From: Actinernus sp. WN-2022
Taxonomy: Eukaryota; Cnidaria; Anthozoa; Actiniaria; Actinernidae
DNA length: 64,000 nucleotides
NCBI GenBank assembly: GCA_030867875.1
Contig: JAOWCC010000316.1
Location: 1 to 64,000, forward strand
Reading direction: 5' to 3'
In this document: piece after piece, positions 28,248-40,314 of the stretch
Layout: each line of letters starts with the position of its first letter
How positions within the stretch are numbered: the stretch's first letter is position 1
The notes under the pieces: generated by a model
The model's input: only the letters and a program-made list of their open reading frames with translations
Database searches by the model: none
Told to the model about the DNA's origin: nothing
Program-made: the position numbers and the translations under genes

Positions 28248-29675
28248 AGTGATTAATCAGGAATCAGGAATGATGAATCAAGAATCAGGAATGATGAGTC
28301 AGGAATCAGGAATGATGAATCAGGAATGATGAATGATGAATGATGAATCAGGAATGATGAATCAGGAATCAGGAATGATGAATTATGAATCAGGAATCAG
28401 CAATGATGAATCAGGAATTAGGAATCAGGTGTGATTAATCAGGAATCAGGAATGATGAATCAAGAATCAGGAATGATGAATCAGGAATGAGGAATGATCA
28501 ATCAGGAATGAGGAATGATCAATCAGGAATCAGGAATGATGAATCAGGAATGAGGAATGATGAATCAGGAATGATGAATGATGAATCAGGAATCAGGAAT
28601 CAGGAATGATGAATCAGGAATGATGAATGATGAATCGGGAATGATGAATCAGGAATCAGGAATCAGGAATGATGAATCAGGAATCAGGAATGATGAATCA
28701 GGAATGATGAATGATGAATCAGGAATCAGGAATGATGAATAAGGAATAAGGAATGATGAATCAGGAATGATGAATGATGAGTCAGGAATCAGGAATGATG
28801 AATGATGAATGATGAATCAGGAATCAGGAATCAGGAATGATGAATCAGGAATGATGAATGATGAATCAGGATTGATGAATCAGGAATGATGAATCAGGAA
28901 TCAGGAATCAGGAGTGATTAATCAGGAATCAGGAATGATGAATCAAGAATCAGGAATGATGAATCAGGAATGAGGAATGATCAATCAGGAATGATGAATG
29001 ATGAATCAGGAATCAGCAATGATGAATCAGGAATGATGAATGATGAATGATGAATCAGGAATCAGCAATGATGAATCAGGAATGATGAATGATGAATCAG
29101 GAATGATGAATGATGAATGATGAATCAGGAATGATGAATCAGGAATCAGGTATGATGAATGATGAATCAGGAATGATGAATGATGAATCAGGAATGATGA
29201 ATGATGAATCAGGAATGATGAATCAGGAATGATGAATCAGCAATGATGAATGATGAATCAGGAATCAGCAATGATGAATCAGGAATCAGGAATGATGAAT
29301 CAGGAATGATGAATGATATATCAGGAATCAGGAATGATGAATCAGGAAAGAGGAATGACGAATCAGGAATCAGGAATGGTGAATCATGAATCAGGAATCA
29401 GGAATGATGAATCAGGAATAAGGAATGATGAATCAGGAATGATGAATGATGAGTCAGGAATCAGGAATGATGAATCAGGAATGATGAATGATGAATGATG
29501 AATCAGGAATGATGAATCAGGAATCAGGAATGATGAATTATGAATCAGGAATCAGCTATGATGAATCAGGAATCAGGAATGATGAATCAGGAATGATGAA
29601 TCAGGAATGATGAATGATGAATCAGGAATGATGAATGATGAATCAGGAATGATGAATCAGGAATTAGGAATCAGG
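28248..29675. repeat. Bridge higher-order repeat, 1428 bp copy
   Basis: Spacings are 182, 483 and 763 bp (markers 28248, 28430, 28913, 29676). The 483 bp interval is one heptamer shorter than the usual 490, near 28800 where AATGATG is tripled. The 763 bp part passes through type 2-like AATCAGC words, then AATCAGG-TATGATG near 29150, then a normal type 1 tail with TGATATATCA near 29314. The TATGATG variant after AATCAGG is shared with 32115, 33440 and 35690 and marks a sub-lineage in the middle of the window. Confidence 0.85.
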
Positions 29676-31200
29676 AGTGATTAATCAGGAATCAGGAATG
29701 ATGAATCAAGAATCAGGAATGATGAATCAGGAATGAGGAATGATCAATCAGGAATGAGGAATGATCAATCAGGAATGATGAATGATGAATCAGGAATGAT
29801 GAATCAGGAATCAGGAATGATGAATGATGAATCAGGAATCAGCAATGATGAATCAGGAATCAGGAATGATGAATCAGGAATGATGAATGATGAATCAGGA
29901 TTGATGAATCAGGAATGATGAATCAGGAATCAGGAATCAGGAGTGATTAATCAGGAATCAGGAATGATGAATCTAGAATCAGGAATGATGAATCAGGAAT
30001 GAGGAATGATCAATCAGGAATGAGGAATGATGAATCAGGAATGAGGAATGATGAATCAGGAATGAGGAATGATGAATCAGGAATGATGAATGATGAATCT
30101 GGAATCAGGAATGATGAATCAGGAATCAGGAATGATGAATCAGGAATGATGAATGATATATCAGGAATCAGGAATGATGAATCAGGAAAGAGGAATGACG
30201 AATCAGGAATCAGGAATGGTGATTCATGAATCAGGAATCAGGAATGATGAATCAGGAATAAGGAATGATGAATCAGGAATGATGAATGATGAGTCAGGAA
30301 TCAGGAATGATGAATCAGGAATGATGAATGATGAATGATGAATCAGGAATGATGAATCAGGAATCAGGAATGATGAATTATGAATCAGGAATCAGCAATG
30401 ATGAATCAGGAATCAGGAATGATGAATCAGGAATGATGAATCAGGAATGATGAATGATGAATCAGGAATGAAGAATGATGAATCAGGAATGATGAATCAG
30501 GAATTAGGAATCAGGAGTGATTAATCAGGAATCAGGAATGATGAATCAAGAATCAGGAATGATGAGTCAGGAATCAGGAATGATGAATCAGGAATGATGA
30601 ATGATGAATGATGAATCAGGAATGATGAATCAGGAATCAGGAATGATGAATTATGAATCAGGAATCAGCAATGATGAATTATGAATCAGGAATCAGCTAT
30701 GATGAATCAGGAATCAGGAATGATGAATCAGGAATGATGAATCAGGAATGATGAATGATGAATCAGGAATGATGAATGATGAATCTGGAATCAGGAATGA
30801 TGAATCAGGAATCAGGAATGATGAATCAGGAATGATGAATGATATATCAGGAATCAGGAATGATGAATCAGGAAAGAGGAATGACGAATCAGGAATCAGG
30901 AATGGTGAATCATGAATCAGGAATCAGGAATGATGAATCAGGAATAAGGAATGATGAATCAGGAATGATGAATGATGAGTCAGGAATCAGGAATGATGAA
31001 TCAGGAATGATGAATGATGAATGATGAATCAGGAATGATGAATCAGGAATCAGGAATGATGAATTATGAATCAGGAATCAGCAATGATGAATCAGGAATC
31101 AGGAATGATGAATCAGGAATGATGAATCAGGAATGATGAATGATGAATCAGGAATGATGAATGATGAATCAGGAATGATGAATCAGGAATTGGAATCAGG
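29676..31200. repeat. Type 1 higher-order repeat plus 685 bp partial copy
   Basis: Markers 29676, 29942 and 30516 give a standard 266 + 574 bp copy with TCTAGA at 29970. The next interval of 685 bp lacks the TCTAGA start. It begins like the 301 bp subunit, with AATTATG twice and AATCAGC-TATGATG, then enters the tail of the 574 bp subunit at AATCTGG near 30783. It ends with AATTGG near 31190, a 1 bp deletion also seen near 11168 and 28237. AATGAAG replaces AATGATG near 30468, a variant that recurs near 34836, 37091 and 40268. Confidence 0.83.
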
Positions 31201-32642
31201 AGTGATTAATCAGGAATCAGGAATGATGAATCAAGAATCAGGAATGATGAGTCAGGAATCAGGAATGATGAATCAGGAATGATGAATGATGAATGATGAA
31301 TCAGGAATGATGAATCAGGAATCAGGAATGATGAATTATGAATCAGGAATCAGCAATGATGAATCAGGAATTAGGAATCAGGTGTGATTAATCAGGAATC
31401 AGGAATGATGAATCAAGAATCAGGAATGATGAATCAGGAATGAGGAATGATCAATCAGGAATGAGGAATGATCAATCAGGAATCAGGAATGATGAATCAG
31501 GAATGAGGAATGATGAATCAGGAATGATGAATGATGAATCAGGAATCAGGAATCAGGAATGATGAATCAGGAATGATGAATGATGAATCGGGAATGATGA
31601 ATCAGGAATCAGGAATCAGGAATGATGAATCAGGAATCAGGAATGATGAATCAGGAATGATGAATGATGAATCAGGAATCAGGAATGATGAATAAGGAAT
31701 AAGGAATGATGAATCAGGAATGATGAATGATGAGTCAGGAATCAGGAATGATGAATCAGGAATGATGAATGATGAATGATGAATCAGGAATCAGGAATCA
31801 GGAATGATGAATCAGGAATGATGAATGATGAATCAGGATTGATGAATCAGGAATGATGAATCAGGAATCAGGAATCAGGAGTGATTAATCAGGAATCAGG
31901 AATGATGAATCAAGAATCAGGAATGATGAATCAGGAATGAGGAATGATCAATCAGGAATGATGAATGATGAATCAGGAATCAGCAATGATGAATCAGGAA
32001 TGATGAATGATGAATGATGAATCAGGAATCAGCAATGATGAATCAGGAATGATGAATGATGAATCAGGAATGATGAATGATGAATGATGAATCAGGAATG
32101 ATGAATCAGGAATCAGGTATGATGAATGATGAATCAGGAATGATGAATGATGAATCAGGAATGATGAATGATGAATCAGGAATGATGAATCAGGAATGAT
32201 GAATCAGCAATGATGAATGATGAATCAGGAATCAGCAATGATGAATCAGGAATCAGGAATGATGAATCAGGAATGATGAATGATATATCAGGAATCAGGA
32301 ATGATGAATCAGGAAAGAGGAATGACGAATCAGGAATCAGGAATGGTGAATCATGAATCAGGAATCAGGAATGATGAATCAGGAATAAGGAATGATGAAT
32401 CAGGAATGATGAATGATGAGTCAGGAATCAGGAATGATGAATCAGGAATGATGAATGATGAATGATGAATCAGGAATGATGAATCAGGAATCAGGAATGA
32501 TGAATTATGAATCAGGAATCAGCTATGATGAATCAGGAATCAGGAATGATGAATCAGGAATGATGAATCAGGAATGATGAATGATGAATCAGGAATGATG
32601 AATGATGAATCAGGAATGATGAATCAGGAATTAGGAATCAGG
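31201..32642. repeat. Bridge higher-order repeat, 1442 bp copy
   Basis: Spacings are 182, 497 and 763 bp (markers 31201, 31383, 31880, 32643). It is close to the bridge unit at 28248-29675 but one heptamer longer in the middle interval than the 490 bp norm, near 31770 where AATGATG is tripled. AATCGGG lies near 31588 and a doubled AATAAGG near 31693. Bridge units of 1428, 1435 and 1442 bp differ by exactly one heptamer each. Confidence 0.85.
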
Positions 32643-35600
32643 AGTGATTAATCAGGAATCAGGAATGATGAATCAAGAATCAGGAATGATGAATCAGGAA
32701 TGAGGAATGATCAATCAGGAATGAGGAATGATCAATCAGGAATGATGAATGATGAATCAGGAATGATGAATCAGGAATCAGGAATGATGAATGATGAATC
32801 AGGAATCAGCAATGATGAATCAGGAATCAGGAATGATGAATCAGGAATGATGAATCAGGAATGATGAATGATGAATCAGGATTGATGAATCAGGAATGAT
32901 GAATCAGGAATCAGGAATCAGGAGTGATTAATCAGGAATCAGGAATGATGAATCTAGAATCAGGAATGATGAATCAGGAATGAGGAATGATCAATCAGGA
33001 ATGAGGAATGATGAATCAGGAATGAGGAATGATGAATCAGGAATGAGGAATGATGAATCAGGAATGATGAATGATGAATCTGGAATCAGGAATGATGAAT
33101 CAGGAATCAGGAATGATGAATCAGGAATGATGAATGATATATCAGGAATCAGGAATGATGAGATCAGGAAAGAGGAATGACGAATCAGGAATCAGGAATG
33201 GTGAATCATGAATCAGGAATCAGGAATGATGAATCAGGAATAAGGAATGATGAATCAGGAATGATGAATGATGAGTCAGGAATCAGGAATGATGAATCAG
33301 GAATCAGCAATGATGAATCAGGAATGATGAATGATGAATGATGAATCAGGAATCAGCAATGATGAATCAGGAATGATGAATGATGAATCAGGAATGATGA
33401 ATGATGAATGATGAATCAGGAATGATGAATCAGGAATCAGGTATGATGAATGATGAATCAGGAATGATGAATGATGAATCAGGAATGATGAATGATGAAT
33501 CAGGAATGATGAATCAGGAATGATGAATCAGCAATGATGAATGATGAATCAGGAATCAGCAATGATGAATCAGGAATCAGGAATGATGAATCAGGAATGA
33601 TGAATGATATATCAGGAATCAGGAATGATGAATCAGGAAAGAGGAATGACGAATCAGGAATCAGGAATGGTGAATCATGAATCAGGAATCAGGAATGATG
33701 AATCAGGAATAAGGAATGATGAATCAGGAATGATGAATGATGAGTCAGGAATCAGGAATGATGAATCAGGAATAAGGAATGATGAATCAGGAATGATGAA
33801 TGATGAGTCAGGAATCAGGAATGATGAATCAGGAATGATGAATGATGAATGATGAATCAGCTATGATGAATCAGGAATCAGGAATGATGAATCAGGAATG
33901 ATGAATCAGGAATGATGAAATGATGAATCAGGAATGATGAATGATGAATCAGGAATGATGAATCAGGAATTAGGAATCAGGAATGATGAATGATGAATCA
34001 GGAATGATGAATCAGGAATTAGGAATCAGGAGTGATTAATCAGGAATCAGGAATGATGAATCAAGAATCAGGAATGATGAATCAGGAATGAGGAATGATC
34101 AATCAGGAATGAGGAATGATCAATCAGGAATGATGAATGATGAATCAGGAATGATGAATCAGGAATCATGAATGATGAATGATGAATCAGGAATCAGCAA
34201 TGATGAATCAGGAATCAGGAATGATGAATCAGGAATGATGAATCAGGAATGATGAGATGATGAATCAGATTGATGAATCAGGAATGATGAATCAGGAATC
34301 AGGAATCAGGAGTGATTAATCAGGAATCAGGATGATGAATCTAGAATCAGGAATGATGAATCAGGAATGAGGAATGATCAATCAGGAATGAGGAATGATG
34401 AATCAGGAATGAGGAATGATGAATCAGGAATGAGGAATGATGAATCAGGAATGATGAATGATGAATTGGAATCAGGAATGATGAATCAGGAATCAGGAAT
34501 GATGAATCAGGAATGATGAATGATATATCAGGAATCAGGAATGATGAATCAGGAAAGAGGAATGACGAATCAGGAATCAGGAATGGTGAATCATGAATCA
34601 GGAATCAGGAATGATGAATCAGGAATAAGGAATGATGAATCAGGAATGATGAATGATGAGTCAGGAATCAGGAATGATGAATCAGGAATGATGAATGATG
34701 AATGATGAATCAGGAATGATGAATCAGGAATCAGGAATGATGAATTATGAATCAGGAATCAGCAATGATGAATCAGGAATCAGGAATGATGAATCAGGAA
34801 TGATGAATCAGGAATGATGAATGATGAATCAGGAATGAAGAATGATGAATCAGGAATGATGAATCAGGAATTAGGAATCAGGAGTGATTAATCAGGAATC
34901 AGGAATGATGAATCAAGAATCAGGAATGATGAGTCAGGAATCAGGAATGATGAATCAGGAATGATGAATGATGAATGATGAATCAGGAATGATGAATCAG
35001 GAATCAGGAATGATGAATTATGAATCAGGAATCAGCAATGATGAATTATGAATCAGGAATCAGCTATGATGAATCAGGAATCAGGAATGATGAATCAGGA
35101 ATGATGATTCAGGAATGATGAATGATGAATCAGGAATGATGAATGATGATCAGGAATGATGAATCAGGAATTAGGAATCAGGAGTGATTAATCAGGAATC
35201 AGGAATGATGAATCAAGAATCAGGAATGATGAAATCAGGAATGAGGAATGATCAATCAGGAATGAGGAATGATCAATCAGGAATGATGAATGATGAATCA
35301 GGAATGATGAATCAGGAATCAGGAATGATGAATGATGAATCAGAATCAGCAATGATGAATCATGAATCAGGAATGATGAATCAGGAATGATGAATGATGA
35401 ATCAGGATTGATGAATCAGGAATGATGAAATCAGGAATCAGGAATCAGGAGTGATTATCAGGAATCAGGAATGATGAATCTAGAATCAGGAATGATGAAT
35501 CAGGAATGAGGAATGATCAATCAGGAATGAGGAATGATGAATCAGGAATGAGGAATGATGAATCCGGAATGAGGATGATGAATCAGGAATGATGAATCAG

Positions 35601-37138
35601 GAATGATGAATGATGAATCAGGAATGATGAATGATGAATCAGGAATGATGAATGATGAATGATGAATCAGGAATGATGAATCAGGAATCAGGTATGATGA
35701 ATGATGAATCAGGAATGATGAATGATGAATCAGGAATGATGAATGATGAATCAGGAATGATGAATCAGGAATGATGAATCAGCAATGATGAATGATGAAT
35801 CAGGAATCAGCAATGATGAATCAGGAATCAGGAATGATGAATCAGGAATGATGAATGATATATCAGGAATCAGGAATGATGAATCAGGAAAGAGGATGAC
35901 GAATCAGGAATCAGGAATGGTGAATCATGAATCAGGAATCAGGAATGATGAATCAGGAATAAGGAATGATGAATCAGGAATGATGAATGATGAGGTCAGG
36001 AATCAGGAATGATGAATCAGGAATAAGGAATGATGAATCAGGAATGATGAATGATGAGTCAGGAATCAGGAATGATGAATCAGGAATGATGAATGATGAA
36101 TGATGAATCAGCTATGATGAATCAGGAATCAGGAATGATGAATCAGGAATGATGAATCAGAATGATGAATGATGAATTCAGGAATGATGAATGATGAATC
36201 AGGAATGATGAATCAGGAATTAGGAATCAGGAATGATGAATTGATGAATCAGGAATGATGAATCAGGAATTAGGAATCAGGAGTGATTAATCAGGAATCA
36301 GGAATGATGAATCAAGAATCAGGAATGATGAATCAGGAATGAGGAATGATCAATCAGGAATGAGGAATGATCAATCAGGAATGATGAATGATGAATCAGG
36401 AATGATGAATCAGGAATCATGAATGATGAATGATGAATCAGGAATCAGCAATGATGAATCAGGAATCAGGAATGATGAATTCAGGAATGATGAATCAGGA
36501 ATGATGAATGATGAATCAGGATTGATGAATCAGGAATGATGACATCAGGAATCAGGAATCAGGAGTGATTAATCAGGAATCAGGAATGATGAATCTAGAA
36601 TCAGGAATGATGAATCAGGAATGAGGAATGATCAATCAGGAATGAGGAATGATGAATCAGGGAATGAGGAATGATGAATCAGGAATGAGGAATGATGAAT
36701 CAGGAATGATGAATGATGAATCTGGAATCAGGAATGATGAATCAGGAATCAGGAATGATGAATCAGGAATGATGAATGATATATCAGGAATCAGGAATGA
36801 TGAATCAGGAAAGAGGAATGACGAATCAGGAATCAGGAATGGTGAATCATGAATCAGGAATCAGGAATGATGAATCAGGAATAAGGAATGATGAATCAGG
36901 AATGATGAATGATGAGTCAGGAATCAGGAATGATGAATCAGGAATGATGAATGATGAATGATGAATCAGGAATGATGAATCAGGAATCAGGAATGATGAA
37001 TTATGAATCAGGAATCAGCAATGATGAATCAGGAATCAGGAATGATGAATCAGGAATGATGAATCAGGAATGATGAATGATGAATCAGGAATGAAGAATG
37101 ATGAATCAGGAATGATGAATCAGGAATTAGGAATCAGG
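32643..37138. repeat. Irregular type 1 block with a ~2254 bp tandem duplication
   Basis: Markers lie at 32643, 32923, 34031, 34311, 34883, 35183, 35450, 36282, 36564 and 37139. Pairs such as 34031/36282, 34311/36564, 34883/37139, 35183/37439 and 35450/37704 are 2251-2256 bp apart, so roughly 33.4-35.5 kb and 35.6-37.8 kb are tandem copies (2254 = 322 heptamers). Shared odd features include AATCAGG-TATGATG (33440, 35690), a repeated 63 bp word starting AATAAGG (33.7 and 35.96 kb) and doubled AATTAGG (33.97 and 36.22 kb). TCTAGA heptamers lie near 32951, 34338, 35477 and 36592. Most of the block lies in indel-rich zone 2. Confidence 0.75.
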
Positions 37139-39175
37139 AGTGATTAATCAGGAATCAGGAATGATGAATCAAGAATCAGGAATGATGAGTCAGGAATCAG
37201 GAATGATGAATCAGGAATGATGAATGATGAATGATGAATCAGGAATGATGAATCAGGAATCAGGAATGATGAATTATGAATCAGGAATCAGCAATGATGA
37301 ATTATGAATCAGGAATCAGCTATGATGAATCAGGAATCAGAATGATGAATCAGGAATGATGAATCAGGAATGATGAATGATGAATCAGGAATGATGAATG
37401 ATGAATCAGGAATGATGAATCAGGAATTAGGAATCAGGAGTGATTAATCAGGAATCAGGAATGATGAATCAAGAATCAGGAATGATGAATCAGGAATGAG
37501 GAATGATCAATCAGGAATGAGGAATGATCAATCAGGAATGATGAATGATGAATCAGGAATGATGAATCAGGAATCAGAATGATGAATGATGAATCAGGAA
37601 TCAGCAATGATGAATCAGGAATCAGGAATGATGAATCAGGAATGATGAATGATGAATCAGGATTGATGAATCAGGAATGATGAATCAGGAATCAGGAATC
37701 AGGAGTGATTAATCAGAATCAGGAATGATGAATCTAGAATCAGGAATGATGAATCAGGAATGAGGAATGATCAATCAGGAATGAGGAATGATGAATCAGG
37801 AATGAGGAATGATGAATCAGGAATGAGGAATGATGAATCAGGAATGATGAATCAGGAATGATGAATGATGAATCAGGATGATGAATGATGAATCAGGAAT
37901 GATGAATCAGGAATTAGGAATCAGGAGTGATTAATCAGGAATCAGGAATGATGAATCAAGAATCAGGAATGATGAGTCAGGAATCAGGAATGATGAATCA
38001 GGAATGATGAATGATGAATGATGAATCAGGAATGATGAATCAGGAATCAGGAATGATGAATTATGAATCAGGAATCAGCAATGATGAATTATGAATCAGG
38101 AATCAGCTATGATGAATCAGGAATCAGGAATGATGAATCAGGATGATGAATCAGGAATGATGAATGATGAATCAGGAATGATGAATGATGAATCAGGAAT
38201 GATGAATCAGGAATTAGGAATCAGGAGTGATTAATCAGGAATCAGGAATGATGAATCAAGAATCAGGAATGATCAATCAGGAATGAGGAATGATCAATCA
38301 GGAATGAGGAATGATCAATCAGGAATGATGAATGATGATCAGGAATGATGAATCAGGAATCAGGAATGATGAATGATGAATCAGGAATCAGCAATGATGA
38401 ATCAGGAATCAGGAATGATGAATCAGGAATGATGAATGATGAATCAGGATTGATGAATCAGGAATGATGAATCAGGAATCAGGAATCAGGAGTGATTAAT
38501 CAGGAATCAGGAATGATGAATCTAGAATCAGGAATGATGAATCAGGAATGAGGAATGATCAATCAGGAATGAGGAATGATGAATCAGGAATGAGGAATGA
38601 TGAATCAGGAATGAGGAATGATGAATCAGGGAATGATGAATGATGAATCTGAATCAGGAATGATGAATCAGGAATCAGGAATGATGAATCAGGAATGATG
38701 AATGATATATCAGGAATCAGGAATGATGAATCAGGAAAGAGGAATGACGAATCAGGAATCAGGAATGGTGAATCATGAATCAGGAATCAGGAATGATGAA
38801 TCAGGAATAAGGAATGATGAATCAGGAATGATGAATGATGAGTCAGGAATCAGGAATGATGAATCAGGAATGATGAATGATGAATGATGAATCAGGAATG
38901 ATGAATCAGGAATCAGAATGATGAATTATGAATCAGGAATCAGCTATGATGAATCAGGAATCAGGAATGATGAATCAGGAATGATGAATCAGGAATGATG
39001 AATGATGAATCAGGAATGATGAATGATGAATCAGGAATGATGAATCAGGAATTAGGAATCAGGAGTGATTAATCAGGAATCAGAAATGATGAATCAAGAA
39101 TCAGGAATGATGAATCAGGAATGAGGAATGATCAATCAGGAATGAGGAATGATCAATCAGGAATGATGAATGGAA
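33163..39175. other. Indel-rich zone 2, loss of 7 bp register
   Basis: I count about 29 single-base events. Insertions are near 33163, 33917, 34251, 35234, 35429, 35995, 36177, 36240, 36480, 36542, 36661 and 38630. Deletions are near 34270, 34331, 34466, 35147, 35344, 35457, 35575, 35895, 36161, 37339, 37577, 37716, 37876, 38141, 38337, 38650 and 38914. A 12 bp insertion sits near 39171. Two insertions create GAATTC words (36175, 36479) found nowhere else. The tandem partners within the zone carry different indels, and the 3.18 kb twin at 40315-43267 is clean apart from one deletion near 40938. Confidence 0.85.
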
Positions 39176-40314
39176 TGATGAATGATGAATCAGGAATGAT
39201 GAATCAGGAATCAGGAATGATGAATGATGAATCAGGAATCAGCAATGATGAATCAGGAATCAGGAATGATGAATCAGGAATGATGAATGATGAATCAGGA
39301 TTGATGAATCAGGAATGATGAATCAGGAATCAGGAATCAGGAGTGATTAATCAGGAATCAGGAATGATGAATCTAGAATCAGGAATGATGAATCAGGAAT
39401 GAGGAATGATCAATCAGGAATGAGGAATGATGAATCAGGAATGAGGAATGATGAATCAGGAATGAGGAATGATGAATCAGGAATGATGAATGATGAATCT
39501 GGAATCAGGAATGATGAATCAGGAATCAGGAATGATGAATCAGGAATGATGAATGATATATCAGGAATCAGGAATGATGAATCAGGAATCAGGAATGACG
39601 AATCAGGAATCAGGAATGGTGAATCATGAATCAGGAATCAGGAATGATGAATCAGGAATAAGGAATGATGAATCAGGAATGATGAATGATGAGTCAGGAA
39701 TCAGGAATGATGAATCAGGAATGATGAATGATGAATGATGAATCAGGAATGATGAATCAGGAATCAGGAATGATGAATTATGAATCAGGAATCAGGAATG
39801 ATGAATCAGGAATCAGGAATGATGAATCAGGAATGATGAATCAGGAATGATGAATGATGAATCAGGAATGATGAATGCTGAATCAGGAATGATGAATCAG
39901 GAATTAGGAATCAGGAGTGATTAATCAGGAATCAGGAATGATGAATCAAGAATCAGGAATGATGAGTCAGGAATCAGGAATGATGAATCAGGAATGATGA
40001 ATGATGAATGATGAATCAGGAATGATGAATCAGGAATCAGGAATGATGAATTATGAATCAGGAATCAGCAATGATGAATCAGGAATTAGGAATCAGGTGT
40101 GATTAATCAGGAATTAGGAATGGTGAATCAGGAATGATGAATGATGGATCAGGAATGATGAATCAGGAATGATGAATCAGGAATCAGGAATGATGAATGA
40201 TGAATCAGAAATCAGGAATGATGAATCAGGAATGATGAATCAGGAATGATGAATGATGAATCAGGAATGAAGAATGATGAATCAGGAATGATGAATCAGG
40301 AATTAGGAATCAGG
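37139..40314. repeat. 3.18 kb super-unit, copy 1
   Basis: Spacings are 300, 265, 222, 300, 265, 573, 278, 574, 182 and 217 bp. The 301 + 266 + 224 bp pattern is a 791 bp variant of type 1 in which the 574 bp subunit is cut to 224 bp. A further 301 + 266 + 574, a 266 + 574 and the 182 bp start of a bridge unit follow. TCTAGA heptamers lie near 37731, 38519 and 39370. The first two thirds lie in indel-rich zone 2, so lengths fall a base or two short. At 39590 AATCAGG replaces the usual AAAGAGG before AATGACG, a variant shared only with 42760. Confidence 0.84.

Larger units (their letters stand above)
15904..28457. repeat. Large duplication, right copy
   Basis: This is the partner of 1-11388. 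The offset is about 15903 bp up to 17630 and 17064-17069 bp from 17631 onward; the difference is the internal 1162 bp tandem duplication (16469-17630 and 17631-18792). The right boundary is about 28457. This copy contains indel-rich zone 1, while the same stretch of the left copy keeps its register. Because the copies sit in direct orientation with about 4.5 kb of type 2 array between them, unequal exchange or replication-based amplification are the natural mechanisms. Confidence 0.88.

Noticed and set aside
36175..36183. GAATTC words at 36175 and 36479 as real sites
   Set aside because: Both come from single T insertions within indel-rich zone 2 and are absent from related copies, so they are probably sequence errors.
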